64,000 nt of DNA from Phoebastria nigripes (taxonomy: Eukaryota > Chordata > Aves > Procellariiformes > Diomedeidae), in the NCBI GenBank assembly GCA_035582835.1, contig JAYKAV010003064.1:186001-250000 (forward strand), given 5' to 3'. Numbering within the stretch: position 1 is the first letter of the stretch; each line of letters starts with the position of its first letter. Below the pieces are notes generated by a model. It was not told the origin of the DNA, searched no databases, and worked only from the letters and a program-made list of their open reading frames with translations. The translations under genes were made by a program, and so were the position numbers. Below, piece after piece: positions 1 through 10,284 of the stretch.

Positions 1-1268
1 GTCAGTGACTAAATTTTCACAAAGCCAGTTGAGGTGTGTTTTTAAAAACACAAATGGATATAAGAAGTTCTCTAGGTAATGCTGAGTCAAACAGCAAGCT
101 GTCAAAGAATGTGTGTGCAGATGTACGTGCTGCTTGTGGATTTTTCTGGAAGAGTATTAGCTTTGTTTTTCTTGGAATTTCAGTTGTGTCATTCAATATA
201 ATGACTGGTTTTAGTTTATAATACTGCAGAGGATGGGTTCATTTACACATAAGAACTGAATTTGACAAGGTTGTTCTGCAGTTCAAAACTTTGTCAAACA
301 GCTGCCAGCTGTCACTGAGAATGTCTGGATTTGACTACAGTGGCCAGGGCCATAGGGGAAGGATNCATCAAAAGATAGTTTCCTTTGCCTGCTTTCTCAG
401 AGCCTGTATCTGTGGGTGAAGCACTTTCCCACCTGTCCCAGGTTTAGGTGGCAGAACAGAGCAGTTATGAGAGATGGATCTGTTGTTCCAGCTGCCTTGG
501 ATTNGTGCTGATTGTATTAGCACCTGATTATGGTGTATCTGTTAAAGTTTAACATCTCATGAGAAAAATAGGTTTTTTTGGTGATACTCATTCTTGGATT
601 TCAGAAAAATCTGGAGATGTTCTGACATTTACAACACTCAACTCAACACTATGATTTTTGCCCTATAACGTTTTCCTTCCTCTTCCTTTCTTCTGCTCCT
701 CTTTTATAGTTACCTTTTCAGATTTTTTCAGCTCTTGCCTGAGTTTGCGCTATAGAGTATGAGGAAAAACAAGAATTTGGCTTAATCTGCCCTTCTTTAG
801 GTTATGACTTAGAGCAGTTATGAAAGGAAGCATACTCTGGTTTTATGTTGGTGCTACAGAAATAATTATCCTTGTGTCCTGACCACCAGCTTGAGATTTC
901 TAATGGGACTTTATCACTGTGAAAAATTTGCTAAGATTAATGTTTAAGAGAGAAGCTACAGGTGAATTGGAATAGAGTGGAGTCCTAGCCAGTGTGCTGG
1001 GGAGACACCTAAGTGGAAAAGAAAGTTGCATTCTTGAAGTGTTGCAGGGGTTTGTTTTGTTTTGTTTTTTTAAACTTGCAGGAGTGGTCATTTTATTGTT
1101 GAATATCCTCAAGAATGTCAGAGCTTCCCTGTACACCTTTTTGAGAATGGTGATCATATAATTTATTTTGGCAGTTTGAGTATGGAAAACTCGTGGCTTA
1201 GCAGGTGTTTTGCAGCTGCTGCATTACCTGATCTCTCCCCTTCCAACTCTGTTGTTTTGTCTTCGCAG
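1..1268 (+). other. ZDHHC3 intron (5' end outside window)
   Basis: Apparent intron sequence ending in a pyrimidine-rich tract and a CAG acceptor at 1266-1268. I searched it for the preceding ZDHHC3 exon and did not find it, so that exon should lie left of the window. No repeat family or other gene is recognised here. Confidence 0.7.
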
Positions 1269-4200
1269 AATGCAGTTCATTCTCTCCACCAACTACAGTG
1301 ATTCTTCTCATCCTCTTGTGTTTCGAGGCTCTCCTATTTCTCATCTTCACCTCAGTTATGTTTGGAACCCAAGTACACTCCATCTGCACTGATGAAACGG
1401 TGGGTGTCTCACACACTCTCTCCTTTACCCTCTCTCTCTCACTGTTTGTATAAACAGTGAAGGGCTACAGAGTTTTACCTCATTGCACGGGGAGTTCATG
1501 TATGTGTACCCTTTGAGAAAAGACCCAATATAATGAACTGAGCTAGCACAGTGCTGGGTTGCGCTCTCTGAAGGTTACTGTGAGAAGTAGTGTACACCTG
1601 TGTATTGGCTGGGATGCTGTGTTGACAGTACCTCTGATAAGGTAGGCATTGGTAACTGGGATTACTCTGTAGAGAGTATTTGTCCCTGTGGATTCGAGAA
1701 CCTTTCTCCTTTAATGAAGTGCTTTTACATTGGTATTGTCTGAAATTCAGCTGTGTCCCCTCTAGTGTCACTATTTACAGCTTTATGTGCTGGAAAGCCA
1801 AGATGAGTAGGTGAGGGAGGGATATATATACACACACACACACACTCACTTCTTTTAGTCTAGAAGATTTCCAGTTTTAGCTGCTTGTTAAACAGTTCAA
1901 AAACTCTTGCCAGAGGGAAGAAGAAAAGGGAGTGGAGTAGGCTCATGGAAACCTGCTGGGTACAGTCTGCTGCAAAGCCACCAGGTTGTCCCCAACTCAA
2001 AGATGGCATAGTAAAGGTTACATAGCAGTGTTGCAGTCCATTGTATATCCCTGCGTTTGCCCAGTACTGTGAGGATCGAGCTGGTGACTCCTGGGGATGT
2101 TCCCACACTTGTGAATACTGCCGGCCTTCACCAAGCATGCTCAGATATCTGAATTAACTGGAGTGGTAGAAGAGAAGTGACAGTCTTAAAAGAGTGACAA
2201 CTTTTATTTCCTCCCCTGCCTCCTTTAGTTTTCTTTCCCCTTCACTTGTTTGCCCATGGCCAGTTGAAGCTAGAATAGGTATTTTTGCTGCCGTTGGAGA
2301 GCTATGACTGGCATTATAGACTGTAAGAGCCCATTGCTCCTGAGTCTTTTTTGCAGTACTTTTTTTAATGCTTGGCTTCTGCAAGAGGCTGATGTTCACA
2401 CTGTGGCTTTTCTGTGTTCAGAGGAAGACTTCAGCTGTTCTTTCTGCTGGGGAGAGCCCCAGGAAGAAGTACAGTGTCATACAGAACAACAAGATCCTGC
2501 CAAGCTTGAGTTTATCAATAAGTGTGTGAATTAGCAATGCTGCCTGTGAAATCATCATCTGAATTTCTCAATCTTTGAAACCTGTCAGGAATTTTTAGAA
2601 GCTGCTTCCTACAGCTGGGCACCTAAATAAGTCCCCTGATTTTCCGTTCCCCTCAAATTCTGGGAACTCATAGATGTTGAAAGAACAATGCCACAGTCCA
2701 AAATAAAAAATGAAATATGGTCTCGCCCTGTTGGGTTGTGGGTTTTCATTTTTGTTTTCTTTTTTAGTATGTACCAGTAAGGATTTTGCTCTGTGGAACG
2801 TCTCATTGTTGATTTGCTAGCATTGAGCTAGCTGTGTCTGGCAAGCAATCTGTTTTGAGCAGAGGAATATTTCCAGGTGAAATTCTTCCTGGTGTGGTCT
2901 CTTGCAGTGTTTTACTTCACATTTTAGAGACAGGGCTGTGTCTTGCCCTTTCTCACNTTCCTCTTCCAATCACTGGGAGACTTCCATTTCCCATCTTGTG
3001 TACGCTGTCCCACTGGGATGGTTCTTTTCTGCCTGAAGGGACCCTGAACCCTAGTATTTTGCTGTTGTCTCTAGACGTGACATTTACGAGGGATCAGCAC
3101 AACTCTTGCAGTTGACCCATGTTGTGTTCTGCAGAGCTCCCGGAATTGGTAATTTGAGACACACACAGATGTATTACAGTGCATTAATCNGTAGCATGGG
3201 AGAGACATGTAGGTCAGGAGAAGCTTACTTTGCAAAAGATCCAAAGTTAAAGAACAGAGTGATCTGCCTGCTGCTGCTACCCGTGGAAGAGTAATGCTCT
3301 CCAGTGACTGCACTCGTTCATTTTGCTTCTCTGGCAGCCAGGCATAGCTTTCCTGAAAGACCAAATTCACTTTGTGTGTGTTAGACACAATACAGATTTT
3401 TTTTTTTTTTTTTTTTTAATGGTTGACTAGTGAATGTTTCAGCTGATTGCTTGATGGCTTATTGTTGTTCTCCCTCTAACCTTTACTAAACAATGCCAAT
3501 GATTTCTCTCAAATCGGTATCTTATTTAACCCTTTCTCCCTGCTGTCAGCCCATGCATGTTTTAGCAGTGATTCTAATGAAACATGAAGAGGCACCAGGT
3601 AGACTCAGCTATACACTGAGCCATGGGCACTTCCTGAACTTGCTTGGTGAATCTGGGAGCATTATAGAGATTATCTTTGGGTTTGTGGGTTTTTTTGGGT
3701 TTGTTTGTGGTGGTTTTTTTTTTTTTTGTCTGCAAGCTTATAATGGTTTTCTCCAAAACTTTTCCATCTGGTTAGTACATAATGCTTTCAGCCATTAAAG
3801 CACATACTTTTTGTTTGGGTTTAGGTGGTGGGGTTTTTTTAATTGACATCAGAGGCAATTGGAGGGCAGGTCTTAAAAGGTTTATGAAATATCTAGGCCT
3901 GAACAAAATGAAAGTAATTTTATTTCCAAGGAATACTTTCTATCCTTAACATTTTTTTAGTATAAAACAATGAGAAGAAAAGGAAAGGCAGTATAGATGC
4001 ATTTTTATTTTTTTACTCCATCCTTTGGATAAGGGGTAACTGAGAGTAGACCTTTCCTCAAATTCAGAACTACAAAATCTGAGTGTTTGACTGAAAATGT
4101 GATATTTCTGTTTTCAGGGAATAGAACAGTTGAAAAAGGAAGAGAGAAGATGGGCTAAAAAAACAAAATGGATGAACATGAAAGCAGTATTTGGCCATCC

Positions 4201-7200
4201 GTTCTCTATAGCATGGCTTAGCCCATTCGCAACACCAGACCAAGGAAAAGCAGACCCGTACCAGTATGTGGTCTGAGGAATTCTTGACCAGCATTTCCAC
4301 TAAAATAGAAACATATTACAGCACTACTGTTATAAATTTTCCATGAATGTTTAAAACAAAAAGCAAAACAAACTTTTTTATGTCTATTAAATGGCTGATA
4401 ATTGCAGAGAAAAAAAAGCCCTGTATTCCACAATTTTAGATAATTCTATATCTCTGGCTGAAACTGCTGCTGCTTTTCTTTTTTTTTTTTTTTCTTCTTT
4501 CTTTTTTTTTTAATCTTGTTAACTTTACTGGCCTTTGTTTCTCTCTGCTTTCTGTATGGCATAACTAATGTGAAGGGGATCCTCTTTCTCTGTTGTGACC
4601 CACCTCTTCTGAGTAGATTCTCATGCTGTCTCCTGACTGTGATGAGCTCTGTGGAAGACATACGAGTGCCAACAGCGCTACACAGACACCTTTGGACTTC
4701 CTGAAGGAGCACATTGCTCTTTCATAAGTGAACGGGGAAGCAGACACTTCACTTACCAAAAGGTGCAAGACAAGAACGCGACACAGCAAGAGAGCCAGTT
4801 GACCTGGTGATCGCATACAGTTAAAGTACTTAAAACAAATGTTGCCAACACCAATTCCCACCCCACCCTCCTTTTTCCTTCCGGCCACAGAACTGATTCC
4901 ATCTTTCTGGCATTATTTTGTCTGTTCCCTCCCTTGTGCGCAGGAAATTGTTGCCCTCTTAGGGTAACTGTGGCAGATTTAGAAGACTCTTTGGATTGTT
5001 AAATGCCTTACACGTGCAGGAAAGAAAGAAATCTAATTTTCAAGTGTTTAGAGTAGCAGAATCATCTTGTTTGTGTGTGTTTGTCTTGGTAAATGAGTTG
5101 TTAGAGCAATGCCTGCTAAACAGTGTTAATGTGAAAAACTGACATGAATGCCCAAACTACTATAAAGACTAATATTGACAGGATGCGTAGGTGTACCAGG
5201 GTGATTGATTCTATATTCTTAGCATTGCCCTGTTTTAGAGCTTTGTAAATCTTTTCTCATATTTATGCATACATGTGTATGTGTGTAAACACACACACGT
5301 ATATGTGTAAGTGTTTTAAGGTGGGAAATACTGATGGTAAGGAGCATGCATACTGTTATGAACTGTGTGGTGATGAAAGTGGGAGGGACAGAAGGCATTC
5401 CAAAAACGGGTAGAGCTAAACCATTCATAACTACAACTGACATCTTGTGTTCAGGCAGGAATTTTATTATATTTTTGGATCGTGACTCCCATGGGCTCAT
5501 CAAATGAATTGCAAACAAAGGAAAAATACAAATCAGCTGTGTCCATGACTTCCAAGGAATCTTTTCTTTCCTTGGTTTAAAATAAAATGGTATTTTTTTT
5601 GCAAAATGACCTGTTTAGAGTGCTTCAAAGCCATGGGGGAAGGGAGAGAAATCAGGGAAGAAGAAATTTAATGGATGTCTCATTTTGGAAGTAATGTGAA
5701 TGCTGCATCTTTTCAATCTGTCAATGCTTCCATATGGAAAACAAATGCAATAAAACTTTTCCAAAAACTTGTTTGCTGTTCTTACTTTCTTTCGTCACTT
5801 CAAACGTTGGGAAAAATCTGTAATGGTTTTCTGAACTTTCACTTCTGTACACAAGCAGGCAGAAGCATATAAAGGTTAATTAACTGAATGTTCGACTTTT
5901 AAGTTTAAAAATGAGTTAATCAGTAATATACTGATGTGTTAATCAGTGGTTTTATTTCATGCCTTGGAAGTGGCTGTCAGTAACTGCTCTGCTGTGTAAA
6001 CAGGCTGTCTCTGCAATCCTACTTGCTCAGGGTTAGATCATCAGGAGTATGTTGTAGTCTTTGCTGCAGGACTGCACGGAGGAGCCACAGGCTGCACTTG
6101 TGCCTCGGTGGGAAGATTCTGTGAAGGAAACGTGGCCTTTGCATACACATTTCCTTAATGAAGAAAAGATCAGGAAAANTTTAGGTTTTGTTTTTATAGT
6201 GCTGATACTGCTGATAGTGGAAAGCTACTGTAAATAAATATGTAGCTCTGATTTTAATATGCAATGGTGTTTTTCAGAGAATGCTCCCAGCTTAATAGTT
6301 AAGGGCTGGATCTTTGGCCAGGATCAGTTCAGCCGGTGAGGCACGTGCAGGTGGTAACTTGAACTGGTAGACAATCCAGCCTTAAAACTGTCTTGATGCA
6401 AAATCATATGTATCGAGGGGGGGAGGCTTTAGTCACCTAGGCAATTAACAAATGAATGCATCTCTCNGTACAGTTGGTTGCTTTAAAAATTGTTTTGATC
6501 ATAAATTCCACTGGTGCACATTCCAGTTTTGGTGTATTTTAATTACCCTTATTCACTATGCATTTTAGAGGAAGATTGGTTACGTTGTTCTGGCATTTTG
6601 ACCATTGTGAAAAAATGTGTAATCGCTCACTTTTTCGTGTTTCAAACAAAAGCAAATTGTTAAACAGCGTTATATAGTATTGATGTTTTCAGTCAAACTG
6701 TTTTCATTTTAAATGAGGCGCCATCGCAGCTTGCAGAGTTGTCCATTGGTACCTGTCGTGTGTGTGNCCCAGTAACGGGGGGTCCTCGGTTTTACTTGCA
6801 CTGTACGACTTGGTGGTGCAGTTTGNTGGCATTTGAATGATACTAAATGTGGGTCAACATTAATATGAGAAAGGCAGACTTACTGATTTGCTCATGGAAA
6901 GTATTTTCTTGGACAGGACTACCTGATTTCAGGTGCTAGTTCTGTTTTAGCNTGGCCAAGAGAAATTGAAGGACAAACTCGAGCAAAGGCAGGGTAGTTT
7001 TTTGAAAAGCTAAGCAGTGCTCCAAGCAGAAAGGAGCGCAAGGAACTGCTGTAGGGAAAGTCTGCCTTAATCATGATTTCTGCCAGCAACGCCTCCTGTG
7101 TCTTCCCCTTAATGGACAAATTGTTATAATGCTTGCCTGCTCTGTTCGCTCTTTCCTTTTGGATTTTAAAAGTGTATTAAAAGAAATTAATGCATTTCTT

Positions 7201-9220
7201 CTAACACGTGAGAACTGTCCTGCAGATTGCTTCTGGGTCGGGCCACGCAGCCCAGCATCCTCCTCTGGCACTGCCTGGGGGCAGATACTGAGGGCAATAG
7301 TGGGAGAAACGGGGTATATATCCTCCAGCATCGCAGTGGTAACAAGTCAAGCTTGTCTGACTGTCCCCGCATTTGCAACGTTGTACCTCTTAATGAAGTG
7401 GGGAGTGTCCAGTATTTTATATTTCTCTGTGTATGTCTTCTTTTTTCAGCATTTGTTCAAAATTAGGTAATTTGGAATAGTGAAAGATGATGCTTTCTGA
7501 GCACTTGTTTTTTATTTAAAGTGAAAAAGCTGCATGATGGGAAAGAGAAACAGGTGTTGGTTTAATTTGAAATACAAAATTCTCACTTTCTAAAATAATG
7601 GTGAGAGATTTTGGGTAAACATATTTTAAAAAAAAAAAAGTTTCATTAAACAGTAATGAAATGTCTTCAACAGTTGTGCATTCCTTCCATCCCCCTTAAN
7701 TTTTTTTTTTTTTAAGGCAAAACTTCATGCCCTACTGACCGTGGGGCAGGCAGCCAAAATTAGACCAGGGTACAATTTTTAAAACTTCTGCTCATTTTCA
7801 ATACGTGCCCTGAAGGGATTAGTGAGGTCAGGCTGGGAGAGAGAAAGTATGCCCCTGCCTGCTCCGATTAACTGCTCCCTGATCTGGCATTAGTACAACC
7901 TCAGCCTGAACTTGCTTATCGCCTTGGTTAGCAGATACTGTTCAGAGCAGGTGAACAATGGTTTTTTGGGGAGGGAAGAGAATGGTTGCTGCCCAGAGGC
8001 GTTCAAGATCCTTATTGCCAATGTAGATGGCAGCATGGATCGAACCGGATTACGCACGTGACTGAGGACAGGGTTAAAGCTTGTGCTGCCAGGGAAGGGT
8101 TTCAATGCTTGGTGTCTCTTTCTCCTCCTGCCCCATGCTACTTGTTTTCCTTCTCTCTAGATACTCATGCAATAAATGCTGCAGCCGCGGTGACGGTTTG
8201 GTACTAACACGTTACAAACCTCTGCAGTTTACTAAGGAGGAGCTGACAACCAAAGGTCTTCCTCTGCTTTAAGCTGCAGAAGCATCTGCCTCCCAGCTGC
8301 ATGGCCACAGGGCGCTGGAACCGGAGTATCCCGGAGGAAAAGCACATGGTAGTGCTNAAACGCTTTGCCAAGGCTCTGCTCTGCCGTGCACAAGCGCTGC
8401 CCCTCTCCCGGCTTGCCCGGCAGGGAGGTAGGGACTGGCACTGGCCGCGGCAGCACCGAGTGCCTCATCCCAAGGGGCTGGAGGCTGCAAGGGATTTTCC
8501 CTGGAACAGTTGAAGCCGTGCATTTTTGCAAGCTTGGGAGCAGCGCAAAGGGACACGTGCCTGTGCTTANCATTGCAAGATGCACATTTGTGCTTCAGGG
8601 CTTGAATTTTTCCCAAAATTGCAACCCTGAAGACTTCAGCTTCGGTATTGTGTCATTTCTTTCTGTACATTCACTGCTGGATTTCTCCTAAGTCAGCATG
8701 AGAAATGGGGCGTGAATGAAGCTCACAAAACCTTTGCACGTAATTCTTTGGTTTATGGTGTGTTTTCTCCTGGGCCTGCTTGTGCTGACTCAATGTTACT
8801 GCAAAACCAAGCTGCTGCTGTATTAAAATGTCATGTTATTTATAAGGCTTACTGCGCGTGCAGCTGTGGTGCCGCTGAGCTGTTGTGTGTATTCATTTAC
8901 CCCCCTGCAAAGCTTTGAAATGTTTTGTGGGTCGTTAGGGAAAACCTGCAGAATTAGAACATGACAAGTGTATTTTTCATCCGGTTCTTCTAAAACTGCT
9001 CTTTTAAAGGGTTTTAACTGAATTTGCTCATTTTTCCTTTCCTTGAGTGTCTCAAAACTTCCATCCAGTATCCTTGCTTCTCTAAGAACAGAGTTTCTAC
9101 GTGGTAGCTTATATATCACCGTGAGCATATCATAAGCAGCTGTAGATCTGGCTCCTCTCTTACATGATGCAGAAGATGGGCATAAAAAAATTATGCCCTA
9201 TTTCACATAGCAGTAGCCTT

Positions 9221-9251
<31 letters not shown>

Positions 9252-10284
9252 GTTCTTTCTTCCTACATGGAGAAAACTACCAGGAAAAAAAGGCGCTGCC
9301 CAAATTTGATGGAGCTGTTGTTTAAATACAATCAAAATGTTTGCTTTACTAAAAGTGATGTTCTTGGAGGGAGAATAAATCAGAATATTGACTGACCAAG
9401 GCTCCAGTCCTGCTGTGAGACCTCCTCTTCCACCTATACAGATTTCCTCACCTCCCAGCGGGTATCCGGCTTGCATTGTGATTTGTCTTTGACAATTTGT
9501 TAAATGGAAATTGTGTTCTTAAATATTTGCTCTCAATTGGCGCAGAGTAAGCTTGTTCTTATGTCAGCTTCTAGTGACAAGCCTAGATGCGGCTGTGGTG
9601 AATTCCTGATTACTGGAAAAAGCTGCAATATTTTGCCTGCATCTGAACTATTGTAAAAGTGCCCAAATAAGGTGAAATTTTAAGTTGTAATTGTATTTTG
9701 TTACTCCTTGAAGGGATTCAAAAAGCATCGGGATAAGAGATCAGTGTTTCCAAAAGGGATGGCTTTTTAGAAGCCATCTCTTTGCCATAAAAATCGATAG
9801 CAGCTCGTACCAAAGTAAGTCACTGAGATTCAGATTGTCCATGAACTTGGTCTTGGTTCAGGGTTTTGTTGTTAAATTCAGGGATGAAACTCTCAGTAAT
9901 GCAGGACGTCTGTCTTCATTGTTAACTAAAACTTGAATAACATCCTGGTTGTAGATAGGCAGTTTTGCACGTGCTACAGCGGTTGCTGCACAAATACCTG
10001 CTATGAATGTGAGACGACCCAAAACTCTTCTCTTCTTGCAGGGTATTGAGCGTCTTAAAAATCAGAAGCCAACCTGGGAGAAGATCAGCGGCTGGGAAGG
10101 AATGAAGCTGGCATTCGGTGGTGCTTTCTCCTTGGGTTGGCTCAATCCCTTTTCGAACCTGAACTGCGAGAGCCCAGCGCCGGCCGAAGAGGCGGCAGCA
10201 GCTCCTGCGTCTGCAATAATGACCCAAGAAGAAATCGAGCAGTTTCTTGCTCGAGACGATGCCGTCCAGGTGTTACATGAATAA
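1..10284 (+). CDS. ZDHHC3: ZDHHC3 (GODZ) palmitoyltransferase, 3' part of gene with two alternative last exons
   Basis: ZDHHC3 is a Golgi-resident, multi-pass S-acyltransferase that palmitoylates cysteines of proteins such as GABA-A receptor gamma subunits (family knowledge). Three coding exons are visible: 1269-1399 (shared), then either 4118-4276 (short form) or 10042-10284 (long form). The shared exon gives the last transmembrane segment and the short-form exon ends in DPYQYVV, as in the mammalian 299-aa form. The catalytic DHHC cysteine-rich domain and the first three membrane segments lie upstream of the window. The two last exons encode 52 and 80 residues; replacing 52 by 80 in a 299-aa protein gives 327 aa, the length I recall for the long mammalian isoform. 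The gene converges on TGM4. Identification is strong; the 5' part is missing only because the window begins inside an intron. Confidence 0.93.
1269..1399 (+). CDS. ZDHHC3: ZDHHC3 shared coding exon (transmembrane segment 4)
   Basis: A 131-nt exon: two bases completing a Lys codon, then 43 codons. The peptide starts [10 protein letters not shown], runs through a hydrophobic stretch ([16 protein letters not shown]) that forms the last membrane helix, and ends [12 protein letters not shown]. It is nearly identical to mammalian ZDHHC3. The acceptor is CAG at 1266-1268 and the donor GTGGGT at 1400. The final Thr is the first residue of the TTxE-like motif (here TGIE), whose other three residues come from whichever last exon is used. 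Confidence 0.95.
1400..4117 (+). other. ZDHHC3 intron
   Basis: Intron between the shared exon and the proximal terminal exon, bounded by GTGGGT and TTTTCAG. It holds a short TA/CA microsatellite (about 1822-1845) and a 21-T run (3397-3417), but no recognised gene or transposon. Confidence 0.75.
4118..4276 (+). CDS. ZDHHC3: ZDHHC3 proximal terminal exon (short isoform C-terminus)
   Basis: A 159-nt terminal exon encoding 52 residues plus a TGA stop at 4274-4276. It begins [12 protein letters not shown], contains the conserved SPF element in a PaCCT-like region, and ends ADPYQYVV, essentially the C-terminus of mammalian ZDHHC3/GODZ 299-aa protein. The acceptor is TTTTCAG at 4111-4117. The last residues (Y-V-V) resemble a class II PDZ ligand, which is an inference only. 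The frame continues exactly from the shared exon. Confidence 0.94.
   Translation, partial: GIEQLKKEERRWAKKTKWMNMKAVFGHPFSIAWLSPFATPDQGKADPYQYVV
5581..5754 (+). terminator. ZDHHC3: Candidate polyadenylation signals for the ZDHHC3 short isoform
   Basis: Two canonical AATAAA hexamers, at 5581-5586 and 5749-5754, lie 1.3-1.5 kb after the proximal stop. Either could end the short mRNA. The choice is a guess without transcript 3' ends, because other hexamers occur further downstream. Confidence 0.4.
9221..9246 (+). repeat. Poly(A) tract, 26 nt
   Basis: Uninterrupted run of 26 adenines within the ZDHHC3 long-isoform intron. No target duplication or adjoining retro-element body is evident, so it is treated as a simple repeat. 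Confidence 0.9.
10042..10284 (+). CDS. ZDHHC3: ZDHHC3 distal terminal exon (long isoform C-terminus)
   Basis: A 243-nt terminal exon with 80 codons and a TAA stop at 10282-10284. It starts [12 protein letters not shown] and has the same spaced residues as the proximal exon (Trp, Trp-x-x-Met-Lys, Phe-Gly, Phe-Ser, Trp-Leu, Pro-Phe), then diverges into an Ala/Pro-rich and acidic tail ending [13 protein letters not shown]. The acceptor is a good pyrimidine tract plus CAG at 10039-10041. Phase matches the shared exon, so it is a mutually exclusive alternative to 4118-4276, not an additional exon. Its 80 residues would give the 327-aa form. Confidence 0.88.
   Translation, partial: GIERLKNQKPTWEKISGWEGMKLAFGGAFSLGWLNPFSNLNCESPAPAEEAAAAPASAIMTQEEIEQFLARDDAVQVLHE

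Larger units (their letters stand above)
4277..10041 (+). other. ZDHHC3 short-isoform 3' UTR and long-isoform intron
   Basis: This 5.8-kb stretch is 3' UTR for transcripts ending at the proximal exon and intron for transcripts joining the distal exon. It contains several AATAAA hexamers (5581, 5749 and others), a CT-rich tract near 4471-4511, an ACGT/CA-rich microsatellite near 5275-5300 and a 26-A run at 9221-9246. No transposon or additional coding exon is recognised. Confidence 0.65.

Noticed and set aside
9221..9246. Poly(A) run as the tail of a processed pseudogene
   Set aside because: No coding-like body upstream and no flanking direct repeats were found.
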